A stretch of 64,000 bases of DNA from an uncultured Ruminiclostridium sp. Its GTDB lineage: Bacteria; Bacillota; Clostridia; Oscillospirales; Ruminococcaceae. The notes below the pieces were generated by a model that saw only the letters and a program-made list of their open reading frames with translations, was not told where the DNA came from and ran no database searches. The DNA lies in contig CAKSFR010000006.1 of assembly GCA_934454635.1 (NCBI GenBank), forward strand, positions 62,001 through 126,000. Reading direction: 5' to 3'. The position numbers were made by a program, and so were the translations under genes. Positions within the stretch are counted from its first letter, which is position 1; each line of letters opens with the position of its first letter. Positions 1 through 8,481 of the stretch are shown here, piece after piece.

Positions 1-2598
1 CGTTGTTCCGATTGCGGATTCGAGAGCGGCGTCAAACTTCACCATTATGCCGTTTTCGGAATCGCCGAACAGCTTCGCAATGTCGTCGCCGTATTCGTTG
101 ATAGCCGCATTGAGTGCGTCCTCATCAAGAATCAGCTTGCCATGTTCTTTATAGTCGGATTCGGTTGTGATTCCCATTTTGGAAAGGCTGAGCGACGAGC
201 CGTCGGCAGCCGTAATGCTTCCCATAAGCGCGGTTCTGAGCTTAGTCATTACCGAGCTGATCGTGGAGTCGTGATAAAGAATACCCTGTTTAGCCTTTTC
301 TTCCCACTTTTCCTCCTGCTTTTCGGAGAGGTCAAGCTCCTCCTTATCCGCGTCCGCGAGGAAGTAGTAGTCCTTGTCGGGCTTCTCGTCGAGGTAATCA
401 TAAACCTCTTCGATGATTTTGTTGTAGTCCTCGACAAATCCCTTTATTACGTCGGCAATGGCGGAATTGTCCTTTTCAACGGTAACGTCGAACTCTGTTC
501 CCGCGGCAACTCCGGAGAAAGTAAACGTTGTTCCGTCAACTTCAAGCGCGTTGGAATCGCTTTCAAGCACGCGTCCGTTTATTTCGACCTCGAGGTTCGT
601 TCCCGCCTCAAAGGTCGAGCCTGCGCCGAGTCCGATCGCGGAGAGGAAGCCCTCTGCGCCGTCCTCAATGTCGATCTTGCTGTTTACGCCGTAATCGCTC
701 GCGGTGATTTTGAATGCGTTGTCAAGCGACGAATAGGTCATTTTTACATTAGCGTCGGAGCCGTTTACCGCGCGCATCATTTCCTTTACGGTCGTTTCGC
801 CGGAGAACGAGAAGTCCTTGCCGTTTATCTTGAACGTGTAATTTCCGTCCGCGTTCGGCTCAATTCCGAGGTCGGAAAGGAGCGTAGAGTTTGAAATCTG
901 CGAAACGGAGGTCTTTACCTCGGAAATTCCGAAGTTGTTGGCGCTGCCCTTGCCTATGCTGATCGAAAAGTCAACCGAGTTTCCGTCGGCGTCCTCTGCG
1001 GTAATTGAAATGTTGTCGATCACCGAGCCTGTTCCGTCGGTGTCGTTAAAGCCGATTTTCAGCTTTACGCCGCTTTCGGTCTCAAGTGCGCCAAGGCTGT
1101 TTTCAATGGACGTTTTGTTGTAGTGGTCAACAATATTCTGGTTGGTTATGTTCAGGCTTTCTTCGGTTACGGTGCATACGTTCTCTTTGTAAGCCGCGTA
1201 TTCATTATATGAAACGGAACCCCAGAGATCGTAGTCGAGCTGATAGCCTTTCTCGGGCTGAACGGAGTTGTAAACTTCCTCATAAGCCTTGTAAATATCG
1301 CCTTCGGTATCGGCAAGCTGCGCAGCCTTCCATGTATCAAGGTCGTCTGTTCCGCCGCCGTCCGTGTATTTTTGATACTCGTCGTTCCAGAAATTCTGAA
1401 CCTTTTCGTCGCGGAGCGCGATCTGCTCGTCCGAAAGCTCGGTTTTGTCGTAATAATAGTCAACAAATCCGTTATAAAGCTCGTTTGTATCGTCGTTATC
1501 ATTAAAATTCGCAGCTTTCCAGTCGTCGAACGAACCCGCGCTGTCGCCTGCTTCTGCTCTGTATTCGTCAAACTTGCCCGCAAGGTACTTGTTGAGGTAG
1601 GTTTCACGCTGCTTTGCTTCCGCCTTGTCGAACTGAGCCTTTTTGAACACTTCTCTGTCGTCGTCGGTCAGCGTGTTCTTCCAGTCAAGGTAAGCATCAT
1701 ACTTTTTCGACTCAACATAGTCGTCCTTGATTTGCTTGTAAAGCTCGGCTTTGAGCGCGTTTTCCTCGGTTACGGGTTCATAAGAACCGTCGTCGTTAAA
1801 TGTAATTCCGTCAAAATAGTCGTTTGCAAGCGTCTGGAACGAAATGATCTTCAGCTCGCCGCCGATACGCACGGAAATAGTGTTGTTGCCCGATTTTATG
1901 TCGGAAAAGTCAAGCGTGGTGGAGCCGGACAATGCGCCTGCGCCGGAAAGCGTAACGCCCTTGCCCGAACGGGAAACGATCTGCCCCGTTCCTGCTTCAA
2001 CGTATACAAGCCCCTTGTTTCCGGTAACTCCCGCAGAGGAATTGCTCTCGCCGAAAGCGTCGCTGAGCGCCTTGTTTACGTTATCGAGAGTTTCGGATTC
2101 GGTCGCGCCGCCGGTAAACGAAATGTTCTTCGTAACATCTCCGACGGTTATGGTAAGACCGTAATTTTCGCCTGCCGAAATAGAAGCGAGGTCAAGCTTT
2201 GCGCCGCTGCTGAGCGAAGCGCCCGTCACGGTCGCCTGCGTCGCGGTCTTGTTTACCTTAACCTTATAGTCGCCCGGAACAGAATTTATTGAGGAAGTGA
2301 TGCTGAATCCCGGGATCTTCTTTTCCTCGCCGTTTACGGTTGTTTTTCCGGTATACTGACTCCACATTGTCGAGCCCTTGAGGTTGGACTTCTTGTTCAG
2401 GATATCGAAATATTTATCCTGTAAATTCGTGAGCTTGGAGATTACGTCGCGGTAAGCCTCCTGCGTCGCTTTATATTTCAAAAGCTGGCGGTTCTGCTTG
2501 GTTATTTTAAGCTTGCTGTTCGCGGTAAGAGCGTTGATAATGGATTCGGTATCAAGACCCGAGTTCATACCGCTCATTCTTAATGTATTGTTAGCCAT
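1..2598 (-). CDS. fliD: Flagellar hook-associated protein 2, filament cap FliD (3' end outside window)
   Basis: FliD caps the growing flagellar filament and catalyses flagellin polymerisation outside the cell. The reading frame is open from ATG at 2598 (AAAGGA upstream) to the window edge, 866 codons without a stop. The N-terminus has the FliD signature MSGMNSGLDTESII, and the last residues seen (KQGILYHDSTISSVMTKL) belong to the FliD C-terminal domain, so little is missing. Two flagellar beta repeats of the same type as in the neighbouring FlgL lie near residues 133 and 225. A charged, Trp/Tyr-rich insertion, about residues 256-478, carries three imperfect units with a DWK or TWKAA core and makes the protein much longer than the usual ~500 residues. 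It is the last visible gene of the leftward operon, 21 bp after csrA. Confidence 0.93.
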   Translation of the reverse strand, partial: MANNTLRMSGMNSGLDTESIINALTANSKLKITKQNRQLLKYKATQEAYRDVISKLTNLQDKYFDILNKKSNLKGSTMWSQYTGKTTVNGEEKKIPGFSITSSINSVPGDYKVKVNKTATQATVTGASLSSGAKLDLASISAGENYGLTITVGDVTKNISFTGGATESETLDNVNKALSDAFGESNSSAGVTGNKGLVYVEAGTGQIVSRSGKGVTLSGAGALSGSTTLDFSDIKSGNNTISVRIGGELKIISFQTLANDYFDGITFNDDGSYEPVTEENALKAELYKQIKDDYVESKKYDAYLDWKNTLTDDDREVFKKAQFDKAEAKQRETYLNKYLAGKFDEYRAEAGDSAGSFDDWKAANFNDNDDTNELYNGFVDYYYDKTELSDEQIALRDEKVQNFWNDEYQKYTDGGGTDDLDTWKAAQLADTEGDIYKAYEEVYNSVQPEKGYQLDYDLWGSVSYNEYAAYKENVCTVTEESLNITNQNIVDHYNKTSIENSLGALETESGVKLKIGFNDTDGTGSVIDNISITAEDADGNSVDFSISIGKGSANNFGISEVKTSVSQISNSTLLSDLGIEPNADGNYTFKINGKDFSFSGETTVKEMMRAVNGSDANVKMTYSSLDNAFKITASDYGVNSKIDIEDGAEGFLSAIGLGAGSTFEAGTNLEVEINGRVLESDSNALEVDGTTFTFSGVAAGTEFDVTVEKDNSAIADVIKGFVEDYNKIIEEVYDYLDEKPDKDYYFLADADKEELDLSEKQEEKWEEKAKQGILYHDSTISSVMTKLRTALMGSITAADGSSLSLSKMGITTESDYKEHGKLILDEDALNAAINEYGDDIAKLFGDSENGIMVKFDAALESAIGTT

Positions 2599-2619
2599 TT
2601 TCAATCATTCCTTTCCGGA

Positions 2620-2844
2620 TTACTTTTTAAGATTAAGCAACGCGGTAAGCGCTTCCTTTGTGAGCTGCTTAGAAGATTCAACATTCGCTTCCTGCGCGCT
2701 TCTGAGTTCGTTTCGGATTATTTTTATATCCTTTGGGGCGGTTATGCCCAGCTTTACGCGGTCCTTTGAAACTTCGAGGACTACGATCTCAATATTATCG
2801 GCGATAATAATGCTTTCCTCGGTTTTTCGTGTTACAACAAGCAT
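2620..2844 (-). CDS. csrA: Carbon storage regulator CsrA, 74 aa
   Basis: CsrA is a small homodimeric RNA-binding protein that blocks translation by binding GGA motifs in leaders; in Bacillus its main target is flagellin mRNA and it is antagonised by FliW. The start MLVVTRKTEESIII and the GITAPKDIKIIR segment are family signatures and the length is normal, with a longer C-terminal tail as in other Firmicutes. Its ATG overlaps the fliW stop (TAATG), so the two are translationally coupled, which fits the known FliW-CsrA partner switch. No flagellin gene lies between csrA and fliD here, unlike in B. subtilis. Confidence 0.97.
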   Translation of the reverse strand: MLVVTRKTEESIIIADNIEIVVLEVSKDRVKLGITAPKDIKIIRNELRSAQEANVESSKQLTKEALTALLNLKK

Positions 2845-3284
2845 TATTTCACCTCCTCCGCCGCATATATAGGATAGCGGAACGGGTAATCATGCGGAAG
2901 AATGACCTGAAGCGCCGTATTATTTGCGGGGTTTATTATTATAGGTGATTTCATGTTGACGGTCGTTTCGCGGAAGTTTTCGGGGATTTTCGCAATGGTG
3001 AGGCTTCGTATTTCGTCGCCGTCCTTAACCTTGAGCAGACGCTTTTCGCTGTCGTTAAGCGTAACCGTATAACCCTCGTCTATGAGCGTAGGGTCGAATA
3101 CGATAAAGCAGAGGTCACTATGGTCGAGCGACTGGAGCCACATGGGATAGGTTCCCTCGCCGAGGGGCGAGATAAGCGCGAAGCGCTTGTCGTCTTCAAA
3201 AGCGAAAACGCCGTTCGGAAAATCGAATATATTTTTCTGTTCAACTTCCATTTCTCCGAAATCGCGGGTATTTATCGTCATCAT
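2844..3284 (-). CDS. fliW: Flagellar assembly factor FliW, 146 aa
   Basis: FliW binds cytoplasmic flagellin or CsrA and thereby couples flagellin synthesis to secretion. The protein has the family length and typical segments: FPNGVFAFEDDKRFALISP near the N-terminus, FIVFDP near residue 62 and a late NMKSPIIINP motif. The start has two consecutive ATG codons; AGGTGA lies 5-8 bases upstream, so either could be used. It sits between the yviE-like gene and csrA and shares one base with csrA, the conserved Firmicutes arrangement. Confidence 0.96.
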   Translation of the reverse strand: MMTINTRDFGEMEVEQKNIFDFPNGVFAFEDDKRFALISPLGEGTYPMWLQSLDHSDLCFIVFDPTLIDEGYTVTLNDSEKRLLKVKDGDEIRSLTIAKIPENFRETTVNMKSPIIINPANNTALQVILPHDYPFRYPIYAAEEVK

Positions 3285-3305
3285 GATTCACCTGTACCTT
3301 TCCGT

Positions 3306-3944
3306 TTATCCTCTTGTGTCAAGCGCGGGCTGATAATCGGGGTCTGCGCTTGGCGGAACGTATATCGGACCGCCGAGGTATTCGATCTCTACGCTGGGCA
3401 TCTGCGAAACGGAAAATTCGACCTTTCCGGGAGTAAATTCATACGGCATCGCCCGTGCGTTTTCCCAGTCGATATTTACGTCGCCGACTTCGTAGTTGAT
3501 ATTCAGCACGCCCTTGTCGAACGTTACATCCGCGCCCGTTTTCGGGAGAAATTCCATTATCGTCTGAATAGTCTGACCCGCGCGGTTGTTCTGCGCGGCG
3601 ATCTGCGAAGCGGTCGCTCCCCGTGCGAGCTGATTGCCCTCCTGAACGATGCGCGCCGTACCCTGATACGCGAGCTTTATACCCTTGTTCGCTTCATGCT
3701 TGATAAGGTCGCCGTTGTTCATCTCGCCGTAGCCCATACTGGAGCGTGCAGCGTAGGTGTCGATATTTATCTTTGACGGCTCGGAATGGATCTTGAGCTG
3801 TCCGTTCTGCGTTTTAATGTCCATTTTGAACGCAAGGTCGGGATTATTCACGCGGGGGTTCTTAAATTCACCCTTTGTAATATTTATTTCTACCTTTATC
3901 GGTACGGTCGTTATACTCAGAAGATTATGGTCTACCATTCCCAT
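3306..3944 (-). CDS. YviE-like flagellar locus protein (DUF6470 type), 212 aa
   Basis: The gene lies between flgL and fliW, exactly the position of yviE in Bacillus, and the product has the features of that poorly characterised family: a beta-rich N-terminus with paired PKI/KIH type strands, a helical middle containing the GYGEMNNGDLIKHEANKG segment and a C-terminal WENARAMPYEFTPG region. No signal peptide or membrane segment is visible. A role in flagellar assembly is inferred only from synteny. The assignment to DUF6470 is from recognition of these segments and position, not from a search. Confidence 0.75.
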   Translation of the reverse strand: MGMVDHNLLSITTVPIKVEINITKGEFKNPRVNNPDLAFKMDIKTQNGQLKIHSEPSKINIDTYAARSSMGYGEMNNGDLIKHEANKGIKLAYQGTARIVQEGNQLARGATASQIAAQNNRAGQTIQTIMEFLPKTGADVTFDKGVLNINYEVGDVNIDWENARAMPYEFTPGKVEFSVSQMPSVEIEYLGGPIYVPPSADPDYQPALDTRG

Positions 3945-3976
3945 ATCGGTTACCCCCTTTTCGTTTTATTGGAAAA

Positions 3977-5776
3977 TTACTTGATATAGTTGAATATCGA
4001 CTGCGGTATCATAGACGCGCCCATCTGGAGAGTCGCGTTATATATCGCTTCAAGAACCTTATAATTGGTTATTTCGGTGGGAATGTCGGTTATTTCGAGG
4101 TCGTTCTGCTTATCCGACATATTCAGGTTTATATCGGTGATTCGATCTAGGTTGAAGTCGATGAACTGGTCGTGAGTACCAAGCTCGGCGATAGCGATAG
4201 AGAGCGAGCCCTGTGCGTCGTAGAGCAGGTCGGCATAGCGTGCGACCATATCCTGATCGCCCTCGCGCAGCAGCTTAGCGCTGTCGAGAAGAATCTGCAC
4301 GATATTGTTGGGATAGCCGCCGCTTTCCTCAAATTCAACAAGTTCTTCGCCGCCTTTTGCGTTTTCAACGTAGATAACGTCGGTCGTGCTGTCGTATTCG
4401 ATAAGCCCGCTGTTGCTCTTTATCTGCGGAACATTCGCTTTGCCGAATGAAGCGGGGGAAGAAAGAGCGTCGTTGATATTCTTTATATTGTCCTCCTCGG
4501 TCGCGCCGGCAATAAACGTTACCTTTGTGCCGTTTACGTTGAGGGTATATTCCTCGCCGTCGGTAAGGTTCGCGAGGTCTATCTTAGCGGTGTCGGCGTC
4601 CTGAGTTATCGAAGCCTGATTTGCATAATCGTCGCTGTTCTTGATTGAAACGGGGTTTCCTGCGGAATCCTTAAAGCCTGTGGCGATAGAGAAATCGACC
4701 TCGTCTCCGAATTTCTTCTGAAGCGCCTTTCTTATGTTGTCGGCGGTAACATTCGGGTCTGCGTCGCCTTTAAAGTCGATAACGCGGGTCTTTCCGTTTG
4801 CGGAAACCTCAAGAGAGTAGAAATTGTTCTCATTCATTGCACTAACGTCAACGCGGTTGTCTGTAATGTCCGCGTTTGCGTAGCTGTAAACCTCGGGCTT
4901 TGTATAGCCGTCTACGTTCTTGAGGTAATTGAACGTTCCCGACGCGTCAATCTCGGGAGTGGACTGAAACGCGTCCTTGAGCTGTTCGTTTATATTGCTT
5001 ATGCTCTTGTCTATGGTGTTTCCGCCGAGAAAAGTTATCGTTTTCTGCTTTGTTCCGAGCGATACGTTCAGCTTATACGAAACGCCTGCGCGGAGCTGAT
5101 CGAGGTTGATCTTAACGTATCTTTTAGTTACGCCGCAGCCGGTGCATTCAACGCCGTTGAATGTTATCGGAAGCGCGGTCTGGTCGTCTATTCTCTCGGT
5201 TGAGTTGTCGATGCTCATGCCGATACCTATGTCAAGATAGGATTTTTCGCTGCTGGGGAAGCTGTACGGGTCGGAAGAAGCGTTTACGGGAACGCCGTTG
5301 TAGGTAACGTATCTGCCCGTTTCGCTGTCGCCCTTTATCTCGAAAGCAACCGTTGTGTTATTGGTTCCGCCGAAAATTTTTCTGTCCGCAACGTCAACGT
5401 TAAGAAGCTGGATCATTTCCTCAGCCTTTTCATCGACTTCCTTTGCGATAATTTCAAGGTCGTCCTGATTTCTCGTGCCGTGCGCGCCCTCGACAAGCTT
5501 TTCATAGGTGAGCTGGATAAGCTCGGAAATCTTCGTCATCGAGCTTTCAGCCGACTGGTATATCGAATCCGCGGATTTGAGGTTCGCCGTGCTTGTGTCA
5601 AGCTCGGAAAGAGCCTTGCGCACGCGCAGAGCCTTTGCCGCGTCAATGGGATTTTCGCTTGCGCGGCAGAACTTGCGGTTCGTTTCTATGCGCTTTTCGG
5701 AATCGAACTTTGTTGAAGCGTTTCTCTCGTAATTTTTAAGAAAATTTCTGCGGATTGTGTTTCCTGCAATTCTCAT
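3977..5776 (-). CDS. flgL: Flagellar hook-associated protein 3 FlgL, 599 aa (enlarged)
   Basis: FlgL joins hook and filament with FlgK. The N-terminal ~140 residues show the flagellin-like helical domain, including RKFCRASENPIDAAKALR, and IFGGTNN; the last ~90 residues form the matching C-terminal helices. In between is a large surface-exposed insert with three copies of a ~50-residue beta module near residues 218, 306 and 394 (pattern: ID-L, G-Y-LNV, FIAGAT, NINDAL). The usual length is about 300 residues, so the insert doubles the protein. Similar modules occur in FliD of the same operon. ATG 5776 is preceded by GAAAGGA. Confidence 0.92.
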   Translation of the reverse strand: MRIAGNTIRRNFLKNYERNASTKFDSEKRIETNRKFCRASENPIDAAKALRVRKALSELDTSTANLKSADSIYQSAESSMTKISELIQLTYEKLVEGAHGTRNQDDLEIIAKEVDEKAEEMIQLLNVDVADRKIFGGTNNTTVAFEIKGDSETGRYVTYNGVPVNASSDPYSFPSSEKSYLDIGIGMSIDNSTERIDDQTALPITFNGVECTGCGVTKRYVKINLDQLRAGVSYKLNVSLGTKQKTITFLGGNTIDKSISNINEQLKDAFQSTPEIDASGTFNYLKNVDGYTKPEVYSYANADITDNRVDVSAMNENNFYSLEVSANGKTRVIDFKGDADPNVTADNIRKALQKKFGDEVDFSIATGFKDSAGNPVSIKNSDDYANQASITQDADTAKIDLANLTDGEEYTLNVNGTKVTFIAGATEEDNIKNINDALSSPASFGKANVPQIKSNSGLIEYDSTTDVIYVENAKGGEELVEFEESGGYPNNIVQILLDSAKLLREGDQDMVARYADLLYDAQGSLSIAIAELGTHDQFIDFNLDRITDINLNMSDKQNDLEITDIPTEITNYKVLEAIYNATLQMGASMIPQSIFNYIK

Positions 5777-5804
5777 CTGTGACCATTCCTTTCAAAGGAG
5801 AAAA

Positions 5805-7421
5805 TTATAATCCTACTCTGCCCGTATTGTTGATAAGACGGTCAAGGCAATCGTCGAGCGCCGTCATCATTCTTGAACTTGCGTTGTACCAATTCTGGTA
5901 GGTGAGCATATTTATGCCCTCTTCGTCGGAGTTTACGCCGGATACCGCTTCGCGGCTGTCGAGAAGGGCTTCCGTCGTATCGTACGCCGAGTCGTACTGA
6001 GCCTCGTTATAGTCGATCTGCTGACCCAGACGGTTGCTGATGAACATGAGGTAGTTGTAGACCGTTCCCTCAAAGTCGCCCTTTCCGCCGAACGAAAGCA
6101 CTGAGGTCTGCATTTTTACAAGCAGCTCGTTTACATGGTCGCCGTCCATGGAAAGCGACCATTCGCCCGTCGTTTTGTCCTGAACCTGACCTATCATCGT
6201 CGCGTCGTCCATCCACGAATTAGCAATTCTGATATTGCTTGCGGTCATGTTTTCGTCCTCGTATTCAAGAAGCCCCTCGTTGCAGGACTTTGTGCAGAAC
6301 ATGAGGCGATTCGGGTCGATAATTTTTCCGTTTTCATCGACCGCGCCGTTGATGTAGTTCATCATATTTGCGAAATCGTTCGCGAACGCGTCGATTGTCG
6401 ATTCGTAATAAGGTATTCCGTAGGAGTCGTTCTGATAGCCCGATTTGTACACGCCGTTTCCGTTGAGCGCGTCAACGTACGCCTTTATTTCACCCGATTT
6501 AAACGTTGCGTCGTCGCCCGACGTCCAGCGCAGAACCGCCGCGTCGTAAGCCGCGTAGTCGCGCAGCAGCTCGGAGGTGTAATCCTCGCTGTTGACGTTC
6601 TTCGTGCTGCCTTTCATATAAATCTGTTCGTACTTTTCGCCGTTTATTATCTCAACGCCGTTCATAAGCACCCGAACAGAGCCGTCCGGATTGTCGTAGA
6701 CCGTTATATTTCCCATATAGGAAAGCTCGTCGAGCAGCATATTTCTCGTGTCGAGCATTTCGTTCGGTCCGTATGAGCCTGTTACCGACTCGCCCTCGCC
6801 AAGCTTGCCCGTTGCCATAACGGAGTATTCCTTGACGATCTTTTTATTCATGTCCACAATGCTCTTTATTGTGGCGTTTGTGTTTTCAATAGTGGTCTGG
6901 AGCGACTCTATGTTCGACTCCTTGAGGTTCTGAAGCTCAACCTGATAGGAATGGAGCAGGTTTGTGATATTATACGCTTCGTTGCGGACGATGCTTGCAA
7001 GCTCGTCGCTGTCGGGCTGCTCCGCATACTTTGAAAGCGCGTCCTTTAGGGTGTCTATTCTTGCGGTAAGTCCCGTGTTGTCGATGTTGTCGAGTACGGT
7101 TTCGACTTCCTTCATAATGTCCGCCGCCGTGCTGTGTTCCGCAACAAAACAGGTAGATTCGCGGTAGCGCTTGTCGATATATGAATCGCGTACCTGATTT
7201 ACGCCGAAAGCCGTTGCGCCCTGTCCCGCGAGGTACATACGCGATGTCCTCGACTGCCAGTTTGAATATTTATTAAGGTACATCGAGCCGACGTCGATAC
7301 GCTGTCTTGTATATCCCTCGGTATGTACGTTAGAGAGGTTTCCTCCCGTTATATCAAGCGTTTTCTGCGCAAGCTGTATCGTGCGCTTTGACACTTCAAG
7401 TCCCAGAAACGAAGAACGCAT
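5805..7421 (-). CDS. flgK: Flagellar hook-associated protein 1 FlgK, 538 aa
   Basis: FlgK is the first hook-filament junction protein. The N-terminus carries the rod/hook family signature LDITGGNLSNVHTEGYTRQR, the C-terminus ends in the matching helical segment around YQNWYNASSRMM and the length is normal for the family. I chose ATG at 7421, which follows GGAAAGGA by ten bases; a TTG two codons upstream is also in frame but sits too near the ribosome binding site. It lies between flgN and flgL, the conserved order, and its secretion chaperone FlgN is encoded immediately upstream. Confidence 0.95.
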   Translation of the reverse strand: MRSSFLGLEVSKRTIQLAQKTLDITGGNLSNVHTEGYTRQRIDVGSMYLNKYSNWQSRTSRMYLAGQGATAFGVNQVRDSYIDKRYRESTCFVAEHSTAADIMKEVETVLDNIDNTGLTARIDTLKDALSKYAEQPDSDELASIVRNEAYNITNLLHSYQVELQNLKESNIESLQTTIENTNATIKSIVDMNKKIVKEYSVMATGKLGEGESVTGSYGPNEMLDTRNMLLDELSYMGNITVYDNPDGSVRVLMNGVEIINGEKYEQIYMKGSTKNVNSEDYTSELLRDYAAYDAAVLRWTSGDDATFKSGEIKAYVDALNGNGVYKSGYQNDSYGIPYYESTIDAFANDFANMMNYINGAVDENGKIIDPNRLMFCTKSCNEGLLEYEDENMTASNIRIANSWMDDATMIGQVQDKTTGEWSLSMDGDHVNELLVKMQTSVLSFGGKGDFEGTVYNYLMFISNRLGQQIDYNEAQYDSAYDTTEALLDSREAVSGVNSDEEGINMLTYQNWYNASSRMMTALDDCLDRLINNTGRVGL

Positions 7422-7443
7422 TTTCAATCAATCCTTTCCAATT

Positions 7444-7920
7444 TCAGACCTCGCCGAAAAAACCTCCGGAGGTGTTGTGTGTTCTTACCTTTACGCCCTT
7501 TCCCGTGTATGTTTCCATAGACGACGGGGGAGCTTTTACCGCTTTCTCCTGAATGGAAAGCTTACGTTCGATAATTTCCGTAATATCAATATTGAGCTGC
7601 TTTATCTTGTCGATATGCTTTTCTGCGTTTTTGCATTCAAGCGTGAGTTTCGCCCGATATTCTTCGGGACATTCCTCGATAAGCTGCTTTGCTTTTTTTC
7701 CGCCCAGCCCCAGCTCTTCAAAAAGCTGAAGCCGTTTCGCTTCAATATCGTTTCCCTCGGCGACGAGCCGCTGTTCCTCGGTAAGGGAATCGAGAAGCCA
7801 TACAAGGTCGTCTGCGATTACCTTTGCTTTCTTTGCGGAAATGAAAGCTTCGAGCGTTTCGAGATGCTGATTTAATTTTTCCATGTTGGCAATTACTGCC
7901 TTAACTGTCTGAACCGTCAT
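7444..7920 (-). CDS. flgN: FlgN-type export chaperone, 158 aa
   Basis: FlgN chaperones FlgK and FlgL to the flagellar secretion apparatus. The protein is predominantly helical and charged, with the FlgN-family type N-terminus (helix of ~40 residues, then EEQRLVAEGNDIEAKR), no signal peptide and no membrane segment. Sequence conservation in this family is low, so the call rests on length, helical character and exact placement between flgM and flgK. It ends 22 bp before flgK. Confidence 0.85.
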   Translation of the reverse strand: MTVQTVKAVIANMEKLNQHLETLEAFISAKKAKVIADDLVWLLDSLTEEQRLVAEGNDIEAKRLQLFEELGLGGKKAKQLIEECPEEYRAKLTLECKNAEKHIDKIKQLNIDITEIIERKLSIQEKAVKAPPSSMETYTGKGVKVRTHNTSGGFFGEV

Positions 7921-7941
7921 TTCCGAACCTCCTTAAAAAAG

Positions 7942-8217
7942 TCAGGCAAAAATCGCGTCCGCGGTATTCTCCGCTTCTGCGGGACAATTTTCCCCGCTGT
8001 ATTTTTCGGCGAGCTGCGCAAGTCTTGCCTTATCGGCGTCTGCGTTTACAGAAGCTGCTGCCTCCGTCTTTGCCGCCTCGAGATAACGACCGAAATCAAA
8101 TTCGATCCTGTCGGAGTTTACTGCTTTTTCGGGAGCCTGCGCCTTTTTGCGCGGAGCTGTTTCTGCGGTTTTCTTATACGCGTTTATTCTTCCCGCGGTT
8201 AAATTGGTTATCTCCAT
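7942..8217 (-). CDS. flgM: Anti-sigma-28 factor FlgM, 91 aa
   Basis: FlgM holds the flagellar sigma factor inactive until the hook is complete and it is exported. The product has the family's disordered N-terminus with a NLTAGRINAYKK start, the DRIEFDFGRYLEAAK segment and a C-terminal helix. I chose ATG at 8217, which follows AAAGGGTGA by eight bases; an upstream in-frame start would add eleven residues but has no ribosome binding site. It is the first gene of the leftward operon and lies about 50 bases from a sigma-D-like promoter, giving the usual autoregulated loop. Confidence 0.87.
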   Translation of the reverse strand: MEITNLTAGRINAYKKTAETAPRKKAQAPEKAVNSDRIEFDFGRYLEAAKTEAAASVNADADKARLAQLAEKYSGENCPAEAENTADAIFA

Positions 8218-8273
8218 ATTCTTTATCACCCTTTCTTCGGAAAAATGCAATAATGATATTACGTTACAATAGT

Positions 8274-8301
8274 TATATCGCGCTTTTGCTGAAAAACTTT
8301 A
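8274..8301 (-). promoter_or_regulatory. Sigma-D (sigma-28) type promoter of the flgM operon
   Basis: On the minus strand TAAA (8301-8298) is followed after exactly 17 bases by CGAT (8280-8277) and then AT, matching TAAA-N15-GCCGATAA in spacing and in the essential bases, with mismatches in the two bases before CGAT. Transcription would start near 8268, about 50 bases before flgM. The match is by eye. Confidence 0.6.
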
Positions 8302-8413
8302 GCTTTTTTTTATTGAAAAACGGGCTTTTTTCGTGTTTTTTTATACCGTCCCCGACATTTGGGTTACGTTTGAGTTACAAATCGCGGCGGCGCGGATTAT
8401 TGCGTGAAAACGC

Positions 8414-8441
8414 TTTACAAAAAATAAAAATCTGCTATAAT
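8414..8441 (+). promoter_or_regulatory. Sigma-A promoter with extended -10
   Basis: TTTACA (8414-8419), 16-base spacer, TGC-TATAAT (8433-8441), 40 bases before the lipoprotein gene at 8482. The divergent flgM promoter lies about 110 bases to the left. Confidence 0.75.
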
Positions 8442-8481
8442 GTAATTACAAACAAAAACATAAACAGGAAAGGAAAGTATT

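Noticed and set aside
142..2292. Plus-strand open frames in the first 2.3 kb
   Set aside because: They are antisense to the uninterrupted fliD frame, which has correct N- and C-terminal family motifs.
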